Source: Rhizophagus irregularis | Taxonomy: Eukaryota; Glomeromycota; Glomeromycetes; Glomerales; Glomeraceae | Length of the DNA: 64,000 nt | NCBI RefSeq assembly: GCF_026210795.1 | Contig: NC_089440.1 | Coordinates: forward strand, 1,488,001-1,552,000 | Reading direction: 5' to 3' | In this document: in pieces, positions 23,334-37,919 of the stretch | Layout: each line of letters begins with the position of its first letter | Position numbering within the stretch: the first letter of the stretch is position 1 | Notes under the pieces: model-generated | What the model was told of the DNA's origin: nothing | The model's input: only the letters and a program-made list of their open reading frames with translations | Database searches by the model: none | Translations under genes and position numbers: made by a program

Positions 23334-24808
23334 TTAATTATCATCTCCAAGCCATTGAATCAATTTATCTTTAAGTTGTCCAATTTTTAATGGCTTCGTT
23401 AAATAATCATTCATCCCTGATTCGAAGCATCTCTCTCTTGTTTCTGGAATAGCTGATGCTGTTAAAGCAATTATAGGAATATTTGACATAGTTCTTATAG
23501 CTTTTGATGCATCAAATCCTGACATAATGGGCTAATAAAAGAAAAATATTATAGAAATCAATAATCAATGCATAATTGAAATAAATGTTAAATATAATGT
23601 AACTTACCATAGCACAATCCATTAATATTAAAGAAATTTTTGTTGGAATTTCTTTTGCTAAAGACAATGATAAATTCGAGGATTCCCCACTATATTCTGC
23701 TTGGATCAAATGAACAGCTTCTTGTCCATTTGTTGCTGATAAGGATGGGTACCCAAGTTTTTTGAGTTGGTGTTGAATAACCTATAAAAAGTCGAATGAT
23801 AATAAATAAATAATACTTTTAACGTTCACAAAAAAAAAATTCTTGTAAATAAATACCTTTAGATTGATAGGATTATCCTCCTAATTAAATAAAATAACGT
23901 TAAAATACTATTATAATATTTACTGTAGAAAAAGAAAATAATAAAAAAAATATTTGAACGTACTACACATAAAATACGTTTTGATTTTGAAATAGGGCGT
24001 GATCTAAGAGACTTTGAAGCCCGATTCTTGTCAATTTGATTATTATCTTCTCCGCTAGGTTCCATTCTTTTTAAAGCTGTCCTCTTTGTAGGTTCTGAAC
24101 TAAAAGATGCTGTTCTTTTCAACTTATCTCTACTAGATGCCTGTGATAATTTTTCATTATTATCTTTTGGCGATTGCCTTATAATTGTTAATTCTTTCTC
24201 TACCGGTAATGATGACAAATGTCGATTGTCATTATAATATTTTTCAACTCTTATATCCGCTAAAGGCTTAACGGAATTACGTCTATGATGGTTTGGTGTG
24301 GATGAGGATGATCTAAATATTTTGCTATTATGTAAACAATCCAATAACCTTTTTTGCATTATTGGTTTACATAATGTTACAATTGGTCCTCCAATGTCCT
24401 TGATTAGTTTCTGTCCTATAGCACGTCCGCTTGCAGACCAATATACCATAAGTGTTATGCAAAGTTGGTCTTTTCCGCAGGTATATCTTAATTCTTCAGA
24501 AGCTTTTTTAACTTCCTCTACATTGTCCTCATTGACATTAAAAAATGCAATGTCATATAATGGTCCATTATGAGTTTCACGCCAAACCTTGGCCGCTGAA
24601 ACTCCTTCACTAAAGGAATCAAATGAATCAATTCTCTCTACACTTGATCCAATCAATTTAACTAAAGCATTTCTAGCTGTCTCAACGGGGTCAATTACTA
24701 CTACACGTTTTAATCTTATAGTAGTGGGTAAATTTAATCCAGGCGGAGTCTGTGAGATAGATGTAATAGGTATAGGTGACCAAGATAAAGAAGATTCGAC
24801 AAGCCTTT

Positions 24809-24839
<31 letters not shown>

Positions 24840-27800
24840 TAATATGGAATTAATCAAAATATTTAAATTAATTAAAAAATGAATACCAAGTAAACCAGAA
24901 TCGGCTTCCTTTTCCTAATTCACTTTGAACACCCATTTCGCCTCCATTAATCTTTACAAGTTGTTTACAGATTGGGAGACCCAATCCGGTCCCATCTTGA
25001 CGTCTTGTCATTGAAGCGTCTCCCTGAGAAAAACTTTCCCAAATGACTTTCATAAACCGGGGGTCAATACTAAAAGATTAAAAGATAAAAAAATTGGAAT
25101 AAATATAAATGATTGATTGGAAAACACAAGTTAAATATCTTCAAGTACCCAATGCCGGTATCAATTATTTCAACAAATAATGTCGATTTTTTCGCTGTAG
25201 TATTTTTACTACTTTCATTATCGTTCTTCATTGTAACCTTGAGACAAACTTCCCCTTTGTCGGTAAATTTGATACTATAATGAAGAATATAACAAAAAAG
25301 TTTTTTTTCGTATATCAAATAATTTGACAATTAATGTTATGAAAAATAGTATTCAGAATTGATTATAAAATCGATAGAATATCGTAAAGTAATAATAATA
25401 CTTACGAATTAGATAACAAATTCATCAAAACCTGTTGCAGCCTAGATAAACCAAATAAATAATTTAAATTACGTACGTAAATCACGTAATAATAAATAAA
25501 TAAAACTATTAATTCTTTTACCTCTCGGGATCTGATTTTACAAATTTTGGCAGAGAAGTTGGTTCGCAACATAAAATTAATTCTATGTTTTTGGCCCCAG
25601 CCTTTTCACCAAAAAGCTCAATTGTTTTTTCCATCAAGCTAAATAGGTCAAATGTACTATTCAACAAGGCAACTTTATTCGCCTCTAATTTTGCTGCATC
25701 CAAAATATCATTCACAACTGCTAATACTACATCAGATGCTCTCGTCATGATTTGTACCATATCCTTTTGATCCTCTGAAAGTTGAGAATCTTCGAATGCT
25801 GATAAAATTCCTATAATTGCTCCTAATGGTGTTCTCAATTCTACGATATTAAAACATTATAAAATAATTAGAATATTTTTTATCAAACAATAAATAAACA
25901 TAAACAACACAAACCATGAGAAGTATTAGCCAAAATTTGACTTTTGGCTTCATTTGCTGCCTCCATCGCTTCCATCTGCGCTTCTTTCTTTAATTTTTCC
26001 TCTAAAAGTATAGAGTGATTGATGGCTAAACCAATCTGGTTAGACATTTGTTGCAAAAAACTTTTTTCGCTGTCTAACCAAGTATTATTTGGAGGTCTAT
26101 TTGCAACTACCCATCCCCATGTTTTTGAATCGATTTTAATGGGAAGGGCAATTAGTGAAACTAAATTTTGGACGGCTAATAAATAATAATTTGGAAATAT
26201 TACAACTTCAAGAGTTTCATTTACTACTTCAAGGCTATTTTGATTCAAATTTTCAGTTTGATTATTTTCTTTAATTGGAAAATAGACCAACTTTCCTTGT
26301 AGGTTTGGTTCACTTTGGTCTGTTGATGAAAATGCCATTATTCTTGAATCTTCATTCTCTACAGCAACAATAAAAAATCTATCACATGGTAGGACGTGAT
26401 GAATTTCTTGAACAGCTGTTGAAAGAGTTTCTTGAATATTTAATCCTGATCGACTTATCGAGAACAATAGTCGTTTTGTCTCTAAATGTCGTTTTTGTTG
26501 CAAGAAAAGTTGTCGATGAAGACAACTAAGTTTAATGTTGACGCGTATTCTCGCAATCAACTCTTTAGCACTAAACGGCTTAATTAAATAATCATCGGCT
26601 CCATGTTCCAGCCCTATTTAAGGAAATGTATCGACTATTTAATAAACTAAAAATTTGTTTTTTAAAACCTTAAAAAATGAATACCTTCAAGGCTGGCTTC
26701 TTCTCCAACTTTAGCGGATAACAAAATTACTGGAATCAATCGAGTTGATTTATTATTTTTCAATGATTTTAATAAATCATACCCATTCATATTAGGCATC
26801 ATAACATCTAAATAAAGGAAGATAATAATATGTTAAACTTGTATCATTAATTAAGATGGTTAAATAAATAGAATCCTTACCACTTAAAATTAAGTCTGGT
26901 GGTTTGTCCAGTTTTTTTAAGGTTCTCAAAGCATCAAGACCATCACAAGCACAACAAACATCAAAATCTTTTTTTAAAACCCCAAATATATAATCCCTAA
27001 AATTAAAAAATAATTTCAATTTAAATTTAATCTCGCAATTTTATTAAAAAACTTTATGTCTACCTCATATCAGTGTTATCATCGACGATAAGCACTGTAA
27101 AGTTTTCACCAAAAGTTAAGGGATTGTCTTCCAATGAAGACGGAATAGTGTGACCTTCAGTAGTTAAATTATCATCCAAATCCATGTCTTTATAATCAGA
27201 ATCTTCAATATTGTTCTTTTGAATCCATTGTGCTGATTCTTCCAGAAATAGATCACAATTTGAATATAATTTCTCTCCATGAACAACATGCTCTTTAGTG
27301 TTGTACTCATCATCAAAGTATACTTGATCCGGTGGCAAATGCTCCCATCCAGTTGGTAACCGAACTTTAAATATAGAACCCTTATCAACAACAGAGACTA
27401 CAGATATATCGCCACCGTGTCGATTAACTAATTCTTTTACGAGAGCAAGACCTATTCCGGTCCCTTCATAACTACGTGATTGACGTGATTCAACGCGATA
27501 AAAGCGATTGAATAAATTAGGAATGTGATCATTTGGGATACCGACACCTAAAATTTCAAAATGTGTAAATATATGCTACGTCAAGGAATATTACGTAAAT
27601 TTAAAACCAAGAACTAGATTAATCACCGGTATCAATCACTTCGAGGACAATAAATTCTTTATCATCCTCGTTTTCGGAATATAACCGAACGGTCACACTT
27701 CCAGTCCAAGTATGTTTGAAAGCATTTGAACCTGTAAAAATTAAATGAATAAATAAATATGATAAAATATTTAAGATCAACGTAAAATTTTTTATACTTA

Positions 27801-30234
27801 CATAAATTAAATAAAATCTTTTCATACATATTCTGGTCTATAAAGATACGTCGGGATAACTTTAATTCTTTTGGCACGTCAATGACATATTTTAATTCAA
27901 ATGACTTAGCCATACTCTCGAAACTGGACGCAAGTTCTGCGGTTAACTTTGCTATTTCGGTTTCGTGAAATTGTGCTTTTATGCTATCAACTTCAATCCG
28001 AGAAAACTAGTTCAAAAATAAATTGCATGTTTGATATTCGGCTTTAAATAAATAAAAATAAATAAATAATAAGCTAAAAATAAAAGGAATTTTACTTGTA
28101 ACAATGTATTAACAAGTTTAAGTAATCTACGAGAGTTACGACGGACCATTTGAAGATGTAATAAAACGTCTGAATTATTTGGACAACACGCTATTGCATC
28201 TTCTAATGGTGAAAGCATCAAAGTTAGAGGAGCTATAATATAAAAATGTAAGATTAGTATAATTAATTAAAAATACATACATAATAAAAAAGAAAAAACT
28301 TACTTCTCAATTCATGACTTATGTTTTGGAAAAAATTAATTTTTTGCTTATTTAGGTCTGCGAGAAGTTGGGCATGTTTCCTTTCTCCTTCTCTTAATCT
28401 CCCTTGTGTTAAACTTGTACTTACATGACTAACAGCAAGCTAATATGATTTACCATAGATTTAATCAATTATTTTATGATGGCTTTAAAATATCACAAAA
28501 TTTTAATTACCCGTAAAAACTCCATGTAATCTCTATCAAGTGCTTTTCTTGGATTAAGTCCGCAGACCATGATGGCTGTTGTATTAGTTTCTCCAGCAAA
28601 TGAAGATAGTACCGGTAAGAGTATTGCCTTGGAATCATCTTTAAGCGTTACAATGACATGAGAATTCCTTGTAATAACTTCTTGTAAGTGCCAATGGGAA
28701 ATATCATTATTATTTGAATTATTTTTGTCCATTATTATATTGCCATCATAGATAAATTCATTGGTAAATTCTTCTGACAAAAAATCTGGCAATATTCTTT
28801 TTGAGATTCCATTAACAAAAGCTAATTCTTCAATTTCATCATCTCCTTTAATTGTCATTAATGTTTGGTCATAAGTTGTTGCAATTAATTTAACTTTCTT
28901 AATATTTTTTTGGTCTGGTTTATTATTTATATTTCATTATAAATAAAATAAAATAAAATAAATAAATATAAATTATGTCGTTAATAAAGAATTGAATATG
29001 AGAAATATCCGGTCACGTACGATTATCATCTTCTAAAAGATAAATCATTGCGAATGGTATATCATCATCATTATCCTGTAATGCTAATGATACCAAATGA
29101 CAGGCATTCTCAGCTGATTTTGCACCTAGGAAAAAATAATCCGTATGTACATATGGTTTTTAATTACATGATATTATAATATTCTGATATATGAGATTAC
29201 TCGATGAACGCGATCAGATAAATATACCTGGAGTTCTATTCCCTAAATCTTCAAGAGTTTTTAATCTTCTAACTGCTAATACCCTTTGCGTTGTTTCTTG
29301 AACAGCATTAAAAACTCCAGTAATAGTTCCATCTTCCTTAAATACTGGACTAAGAGTAAATGAAAAATAACATTCCTCAGCATAACCATCACGATGCAAT
29401 AAAAGCATCATATCATCTTGGAATGAACCTATTCCAGTTAAATTTACTCTAATTATAAAGGACAAATTGAAAAATGAATGATAATATAAAAATTAATATA
29501 CAAGTAGTTACGACCCTGCTGACCAACTTTCAATTAATAAGGGAAGTCGATTTCATTTAAGAATTGAAGATATAATCGATAGACGCAAAATTTTAATGAT
29601 TGTCTTACTCTTCAAATATAGGTCCCATGACATCATACGTCTCAGACCATACTTCTTTAAAGGAACGTCCCATTGCTATATAATGAATTAATTAATTAAC
29701 GAATTTTTTATGTAACTTATGTAACTTATTTTATAGTATCTTTAAATACCTTGCGGATGTTTCATTTTTAATATGGGTCGATACACTATACGTATTTAGA
29801 ATAAAATTAGTATTATACCGATATGTGGACATATGATATTTTCTGCTTTAATATCACTCACTTTGATTATATATCATCCTTAATTCGGGCCCATAGAAAA
29901 TGGCAATCGGAAAAACTGAATGTAAACATAGGTCCTGTGGTTAATTTATCAAGAATCAAAATTAGAAATTGACAAAATTTAATGAAATTTTTTTATCATT
30001 TTTTTTATTTATAATTTTTTACGTGTCAATCTTTGACAATTTTGAAATCTTGAAATCTTGACAATCTTGATGTCACATGATTTCGCATGCTTAAATTCAT
30101 ACCACGATAGTTTTCAAAGAGGGTGGCCACGTTGACCTATCTCCAAGTGGAGTTGTTGACCAGTCAAACGAATGGACTAGGTCAGCAACTGGAGCTTCAT
30201 CGGCATAGGGGCTTTCTTTTCCTAGTACTGACAT
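23334..30234 (-). CDS. Dual hybrid sensor histidine kinase (two kinase cores, three receiver-type domains)
   Basis: Twenty-three exons join in phase to 1,647 residues (first exon 30234-30103, last 23531-23334). Order: PAS-like region (about 20-175); GAF-like region (about 180-340); kinase 1 with NISHELR His388, then DTGVGIP and GTGIGLALV boxes; receiver 1 with D696/D697, phospho-acceptor Asp741 (LSDVMMP) and K793; GAF 2 (about 825-985); kinase 2 with NTSHELRTP His1014, DTGIGI and GTGLGLPIC boxes; a receiver-like domain (about 1266-1395) with Asn1325 where the acceptor Asp should be; and a final receiver with E1517-D1518, Asp1579 and K1628. There is no membrane segment, so it is probably cytosolic. 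It should feed a His-Asp-His phosphorelay to an HPt protein; the signal is unknown. The layout resembles Mak2/Mak3-type fungal kinases. An optional extra 5' exon (ATG at 30587, MKEELKRSTMWS) could splice into the same frame. Confidence 0.92.
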
Positions 30235-30587
30235 ATATGTTATTTAAAAAAGCATAAGAATCAATCAATGTATTTTATAATATTTTTTTTTATTGATATA
30301 CAGTATATAGTTAAATTTTATCGTGTTGATGATAAAAAAAAAAGAAAATATTCAAAAAAAGTCTTTTTTTTATTTAAATATAAATTTTTAAAATATCATT
30401 CATATTATAAACAAACACAAATTATCAGTTAGTAATATTACTATTAAATATAATTAATTATGTTACGTAAAATTTAAAAGATCATAATTAAGGAAAGAAT
30501 AAACTTGGCATGGAGATGCCTACATTAAAACAAACAAACATAAAATTTACCTGACCACATAGTTGACCGTTTCAATTCTTCCTTCAT

Positions 30588-33500
30588 GTTTAAATAAATG
30601 AGTGTTACCTTAAAAGGTTTTTTAATAAATATTTATTATAAAAAAAAAAACGATAATTTTGATGTTTTTTCTTTTTTTTGTTCCTTGCTTCAAAGATATC
30701 TTCGAATAAAAGTAAGCCAGACCGTTCCAGACCCGAATGAGTATCCTTTTATGTAAATTCTAAAAAAAAATATACATGTATCACTAATTATATTAAAATC
30801 AATCGGAAAAAAACATCTTCTAAAAGTGAAATTCACACATATAAAAGCATTTATGCAAAACAAAGAATTACTCAATGTTTATGTAACCATCAAAACGAAA
30901 AAAACAATACGTAGATTTGGTGCTTGTGTTTCTTGATCGATGTAACAATTGGCATTGAATATTAAATGGATCTTGAGAAATATTTATAGATAGCTAATTC
31001 GTGAAGATCATGTGATTAAATATTTTTCCAACCCTCAAGCAATTTCCAATCCTCAAAAGAAAGAGAAATCTATAAAGATCAGAAAATCAGAAGAAAAAAA
31101 ACCACCTAAAAAAAAAATTAATAAGGATATCAATTTGTTGACTTGTTTATTGAATCTAATAAATGAAAAAAGGAGAAATGTTGCGAAATTTTAAAAATTT
31201 TGATAAATTTGTCCTACCTTACGAATATTTGTATTATAAACATATTAAATATGCCAGCATTAAGCGTTATATTTTCCCGAAATCCGAACAAGTATTTCTT
31301 CATTATAAAAATCTCTTTTGGTAAAGAAATTACCATTTATAATTTCCAATGATTTGATAAATTAAAATGCTACCAAAACTAAAAACACGGCACATCATCT
31401 TGTGTTATTGATTATTTCAAAACAAATATATGCGCACAAGAAGAACCAATAATGTAGCTATCCAAACGAATTTATATTAAAAACTGGAACTGTTAGTTAC
31501 ATCATACAGAATTATTAACAAAACTCGCTACAAATTATTAATTTATGGTAATATTAAATAAAATTATCTTTTATATTCTTCTTAGAGATGGACCATATGG
31601 ATATTTCTAGTGGTTACCTTAATTTATTGTTTATGACGAACTAAAACTAATAAAGTTAATAAAGCTGCAATAAGTCATCAGCAATAAAATGATTTATCAG
31701 CCAATGGAATTAAAGTTAAAATAGCTAGAAATTCCAACCAATTATAATGAACTTGATAAAATTTTAAAGGTTGCATTTATTGTTTTTTTACAGATTAAGA
31801 ATCTCGGAAAATTCTTATATTTTAAAAGGTATTAAATAAGATTTAATTTAATTATTTAACTGAATATAAAGTAAGAAATTGATTAATTAATTTAAATTGA
31901 GAAATAAATAATTTAAGTATTAGGAATTTTTGGATTTGAATTTTTTTATATTTCCAATTAAATGAATTTTATTAGAATTGAACATGTCTCATTAATAAAA
32001 TTGGAAATGTGTAAAATATAATAATTTTACAGTTTTTATTCCTTTTAATTAAAAATATTATTTATAAAATAAAACATTAAAATTAAATTTAAAATAATTT
32101 TTCTTTGAATTGATAATAGTTCATTATAAAATAAAAATTTTATTTCATGAATTTACTAAGTAATTTAAATTCCACTTACTAATAAAATTATTGTAATTTG
32201 CCACATTTTTTACTATAATAAATTGCAAATTAACTAATATATTTGCTTTATAATTAGATTGTTAATTTTTTACAAAAAAGAAATATTTGAAAATTGCAGT
32301 GAAAATGTTCAGAAATATTCAGAAAATATTTATATTTAGAAAAAATAATGAAATTTAAGATATTTAAGTAATATATTAAGATAATAAAGGTATAAATATT
32401 ATTTAAAAATAATGAAGATAAATTTCAAATAAATTTTAGGATATTATAAAACAAAAAAAAATATTGATACCTACTTTAAAATGTAAAATAAAATATTTTA
32501 TAAGAAAAAAAACAAAATTTAAATAAAATTCAATAATTCTAAATAATATGAAATAACATTATACAAATTTTCATTAAATTTCTTTAAAAATTTTATTTCA
32601 TTCACAAATTTTTATATTTAATTTAATATTAAATATTCTGAATCCTATTATAATAAACATAATAAATAAAATCAAATAATTAAAAATCACATATACTATT
32701 TCATAAAAGCATATGGAATTTTCTTGTTTTTTGATAATCCTGAAATTTCATTTTGGTTGGTTTTATGATAATATGGATGTATTGTTTTGGGAGAATCTTT
32801 GAAAAATTCGTTCATCAAGAACATCAATAACAATATGTTTTATTTTCTCCCAAGTTTAATTTCTTAAAATCTCCAATGGCAAGTTAAAGTCATAAGATCC
32901 TATTTGATTAAGGTTTGATCACTAATAATAACTTTAAAAATATGATTTTACCAGGATGAAACAATATAAAGTCATTCGGACCATATTTCAATACGCGAAG
33001 ATCATAGAATTAAAAAATTCAGTAACATAAATAAGGACCTATGAATAGTTATGGTATAATTTAACTAATGGCTTATAATGAAATTCGGTATTAGTGATTC
33101 AAAAAACAAACAAACAAACAAACTTTTTTAAATGAAATTCAATAGTTTTATTTATTTATTTATTTTTGCCGAATAAAAAAGAACAAAGATGATAAATTAC
33201 TGATACAAAAATATACAAATTCAAATTTCTAGAATAAAATTACAAACAAAAGTGAATAAGAAAAATCACAGACTTCTACAAATTATCACAATTTTAAGCA
33301 TAATTGTTAATTAAAATTATTAAGATTATAAAAAAAAATACATCTTTTTTATAAAATGATTATTAATTAAAAAAAAATTAATAATTAAAAAAAAAAGAAA
33401 AAATAATAATAAAATAACGATAATAAAATATGATGATAATAAATTATAAATTATAAATATAAACTAATAATACATATAAAGAAATCTTAAAATTAGATTC

Positions 33501-33864
33501 GGGTAATGTAATAACGGAAAATGAGGTTTATAAATCTTAATTTGAGAAGAGTTTGCTTAGAGTTTTATATGGTGATAAAAAAAGCTTATGGTGGTGATAT
33601 GTGATAATTTGAGAAGTCTTTAAAGGATTCTCTACGTTTTTGAAGAACTATTGTATCATCTAATTTAAAGGAACACGTTTCGTTTCGATGAAACTTGAAT
33701 CGTAATTTACGATCAAAAAAGGCAAAAAAAAAAAAAAAATTTTTTTTTTGATAATAATATGAAAATATTACAGAAGAGAAAAAAATGTCTTTTTTGGGGG
33801 GGAGGATAAGATATATGAACAAATTGTGTCATGATTATTTACAAAACGAGATGAATCTTTTTTT
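30588..33864. other. AT-rich intergenic
   Basis: Spacer between two minus-strand genes: the kinase promoter at the left and 3' flank of the unknown gene at the right. No coding frame is convincing; the short frames at 30690-30875 and 31012-31194 have no features and the latter lacks an ATG. Strong AT bias from 31.8 to 33.5 kb with no long repeat that I can see. Confidence 0.55.
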
Positions 33865-34728
33865 TTAGAATCTTGTTCGGTTAAATGCATTACGAACGTT
33901 GTTACCGAGTTTTTTCAATTTTCTTCTCCATTTTGGTGGTTTATGTACACACCACTCAGTGAAGGTGCGATTATGAAATGGAAATGAGGAAGTTGAACGA
34001 GCAATTGGTGGTGGTGTTGTAACATTTTCTGGACTAAATTCATTCTTAATTACATTCTTAATGACATTCTTATTTTTTGGTTCGTTATCATCGGTTTCAA
34101 CGTACTCTTCAACAACAACACTTGGACTTTTCTCATCTGAGAAGCCATCATCCATGACAACTTCAACTTCGAATCCTAAAGGTGTAACCCATCTTTGAGG
34201 ATCTCTTTTTCTGTTAAATTCATGTAAATGCTCTTCCATTGTAACTTGAACAAACATATGCCAAAATGATTTATCTCGGAATAAACAAAATGTCCCAGGT
34301 TCATTAACGGAAAATGAAAGTGGATGTAAAGAAATTTGTTCTTCAGCTGTAATTCGACCTTGATTGTATTCAAGTAATGTAATTGATATTATTTGTGGTC
34401 TGTGACGTTTTGAATTAGAAGCGTATATTCGCATTGGTTTTGTTGTTTTGACAGGTTCGAAAAACGCTCGGTATGTATTTGGATCATATGACGTCATTTT
34501 ATATTCGAATTTTGATAATATTCGTCCTGTAAATTATAATTAATTTATTAGAATTAAAATTCTTACTCATTAAAAATATATATATGTGTATTTTGTAAGT
34601 ATATTTGTATATTTACCTTGTTCAATAACTATAGAAACCATCCATTTATCAGTTCCAGGGTGTCTTTTAAATTCATCATCATAAACCATGTTTGATTTAC
34701 CCTTAGGGTTTTGAGGACTGACCTGCAT
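33865..34728 (-). CDS. Unknown two-exon protein, 257 residues
   Basis: Exons 34728-34617 and 34526-33865, GT-AG, in phase. I do not recognise the family. Residues about 14-140 look like a compact domain rich in beta-prone segments (KWMVSIVIEQG, PMRIYASNSKRHRPQIISIT, FCLFRDKSFWHMFVQVTMEE, WVTPLGFEVEVV). A disordered acidic linker with two near-identical NVIKN units follows. The last 30 residues are strongly basic (KPPKWRRKLKKLGNNVRNAF), which could bind membrane or nucleic acid. There is no signal peptide or transmembrane segment. A real gene is likely: the intron is clean, the first exon has a good ATG, and the base composition is less AT-rich than its flanks. Confidence 0.7.
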
Positions 34729-37700
34729 GATTAATGATATATAGGACTGTAGAAAATAATATAGTTTTTATCTATTTAACCGTATTTTTTTAGTTTTTTT
34801 TCTATTTATTTATATTTCTAAGTTCAAATAAAAAAATACATATATATATATATTTTATATATATTTATTTATTTATTTCTACAGAACGAAATTTTTTTCT
34901 TTTTCTTCTCTTCAAGATTTACAAAAAGAAAAAATTTTTTGAGAGAATGAGAACAAAGAAAACCCACATTATATATTGGAAAATTAAAATTCCCCGATCA
35001 AAAAAAATTTAGGTTATTTGTGATGTAATGTTTTATTAAATCAAAAAATCGTCATGATCTACAACAATTTAAAAGTGATGATAATAAAAAAAAATTTTTT
35101 TTTTATACATTTATTTTGGCACGGGTATTTTGATCATAATGATTTCGTAATAAAGTAATAAAAGAACCAAAGGATCAATTATGATATTATGATGAAATTT
35201 ATGAATTCATAAACACTGAGTTTAATGAAATAGTATTGTGGGATTGGAAGACCCTGAACTATTCGGTAACATTTTGGTACCTAAAATTTATGTATTTTAT
35301 TTTGACCTTTTTCGGTTAATAAATAAATCATTTCTTATCAAAACACAGATGGCATAATTTCTACAATTTTTTAACCAAGAAAATCCAAGAATATTTAAAT
35401 GTCGTCATCATGATGCAAATGGGTTTTGATTTCCCCTTTAAGATCATTTCTTAATTAGAATCTTGTGTAATGTGCTTTGGCCACGATAAAGATCCTGATT
35501 TCTCTTTTATGGCATCAGTAATTCACCAACTTTGTCTAATTTTTGTGGCGCTATTTTTCAAAAACTCCACTATCCTTTCCTAATTGAGTTAAATTATGAA
35601 AATGTAAGAAGAGATTCGATGAAAATTTTATTCCCACATACAATGAATTAAATCAAAAAAATTAAAAAAACTCGATTCCCGGAAAATCCTTTCCCAAATT
35701 GAAATTTGACGGATTACTTTTTGGTTTTTTTTTCGTGTCGCATTTCAAATTATCAAAAAAAAAGTAAAAATAAGATGAAATTTCTTGAAATTACAAAATT
35801 TGGCAAAAAAATTGTCATGTCGTTAAATCATATGATTATAATAACAAAAGGTTTCTTGGCAAGGGATCAAAAATCACTTGTAAACCAAATGATCCAAGTC
35901 ATGTTGGTTGATTTTTATTTCACATGCTCCCCTATTATCAAATAATAAAGGGACGTCATTCTGACGAGTAAACTTCTCACATTTTGAAATTTTTTTTATT
36001 TCCCCAGTGATAAAAATGATAAATTAAAAAAAAAAACTTTTTTTTCATCGAATGTTATTTTTATTTCCTGTACAAATTAGGCACTCGTCAATGGAAATTA
36101 GGTAAGGGTAAATCTGACTTGAAAATATTCACGTGTACAAATTGACTTTGACAATTAAGGAATTATGATAAGCCGGCTAACCCAATAAGCGAAGTTTTAA
36201 ATATCACATGTATCTGTCATCGTTAACTTTTAAACATTATATTATAATCACGGAAGTTTTTATGCAGTAAATCTAACATCATGTCTCTGTTACCTAGATT
36301 ATTTATTGTTCTTGGACATGCTAGATTCTGCTATAAAAAATTCCCAAAAATATAATATTCAATAAAAAAGGAGATTCCGAAACTAATTTTATCGGATATT
36401 AATAGAAATTATTTTATTACTTAAAAGCTTAATAATATTATTAACTTTATTAAGAAAATATTATTATATAAAAAAAAAACGTTTTTTCAACTTGGAATTT
36501 TTGATGATTAAGTATGGGAATTTTTTTTTTATTACAGTAACCTATAACTGTATAAACATTATACTATTATTCTTAAATTTTACACTTAATTAGTGGTGAC
36601 TAAATATGATAGATAATTTGATTATTATTTATAATGTTATTTATTTTATAATAGTAATGAATGGGAAGATGAGTAAGGATTGTTCGAAATGTGGATATCT
36701 CTCTTGATTGCACTTTTACTACAGTTTGTAAAATATTTCACAAAAAAAGTTAATATTAAAATTTCCACTCTCACATGATCCGCCCGAATTAACCGGAATA
36801 TAATGATCTACAATCACGCGTGTTACAAAAAATAGCGGTTTCGCAATTCGTGCATCACTGCAACCTTTTATTCTTTTTTTCTTTCAAAAAATAAAAAGTA
36901 ATTAACAGATTAACAGTTAAGAAGGAAATTTATAATATGCTCATTATTAATAGTAGTAATTTTATTTTAAAAATAGGGAAAAAATTTTTTTTTTTTATGT
37001 AATAGTTAGTGTTGCTAACGATCTGACTGACTTGAGGGTTGAGTGTAAAATTTCATTTATTGAATTTTTCATTTCTCTTGACAAATTCAAACAAATTTAA
37101 ATATTTTAAAAATGTGGAATGACCTTGGAGATCAGAGTTTTAATTGATGAGAGAAGGGGAATGTCTGCTAGATCAAATTAATGGAGTTAGTCTCATTAGT
37201 GAATCCACTCTGGAATTCGAAATATGGACAATAAGTTTCAGAAGAATCTTTCAAATCACCCTAATGAAGGAAAGGCCATAATGTACATGTCAGATTTGGT
37301 GAGGTGGTCTGTAAATAGAAATTGGTTTATAATTTAAGAATTTCTTGTCCTATATTGCTAAAAAAAACCAGAAAGATCTGTCTCCAAAGTACAAATGAAC
37401 TAAAGATATTGCAATTTGTTACAATATAAAAGTTCATACAACTATCCCACTTTCCCCATTCTCCTGCATTCAGACATGTTATTTAAGATGTTTTTACTTG
37501 TCAAATTCTTTATTGATACTTGTAATTTATTGTATTCAAGATAAATTCGCAGAACGTGAATGTAAATTAAAATTGGGTGTATGGTAACAGGTTATTCCAC
37601 AAATTACATTAGAAGCAGAAAAGACTCTGCCACCTCTCAACCACCTACTATCCATCATTTTGTATTCTGACACATCAACTTTTGATGGATTTGGAAAATT

Positions 37701-37794
37701 TTCAGCACGCAATTTTATATCATTACTTAAAGGTTTTCCCATAGTCAAATTTGCTGTCGTTGTTTTTTATTATTATATATTTTTTTCTTAAAAA

Positions 37795-37919
37795 TGCCCG
37801 CACATTGGAGTGATGCAGGTCATTCAGTATTTTTGACACTCGGCAATCTTCCAAATCAGGTTCGAAATTTACCAGAAGCCAAAGTTCTTTTGGGATTCTT
37901 ACCCAAGGATATGTAAAAT
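37795..37919 (+). pseudogene. Fragment of a Plavaka/KDZ-like DDE transposase
   Basis: The frame reads PAHWSDAGHSVFLTLGNLPN then QVRNLPEAKVLLGFLPKDM and a stop. The LTLGNLP..VR..P.A..LLGFLP pattern resembles the xTIGNLPxxIRxxPSxxAxxLLAYLP segment of Plavaka-type transposases, which are common in fungi. Only about 40 residues remain and the surrounding frames are closed, so this is a relic. The family assignment is from memory of the motif. Confidence 0.5.

Noticed and set aside
30690-31194. Two frames of about 60 codons (30690-30875 minus, 31012-31194 plus)
   Set aside because: No motif; the plus-strand one lacks an ATG; both lie in AT-rich spacer.
37536-37748. 70-codon minus-strand frame with plausible composition
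   Set aside because: No family recognised and adjacent to a decayed transposase; kept only as possible relic sequence, not as a gene.
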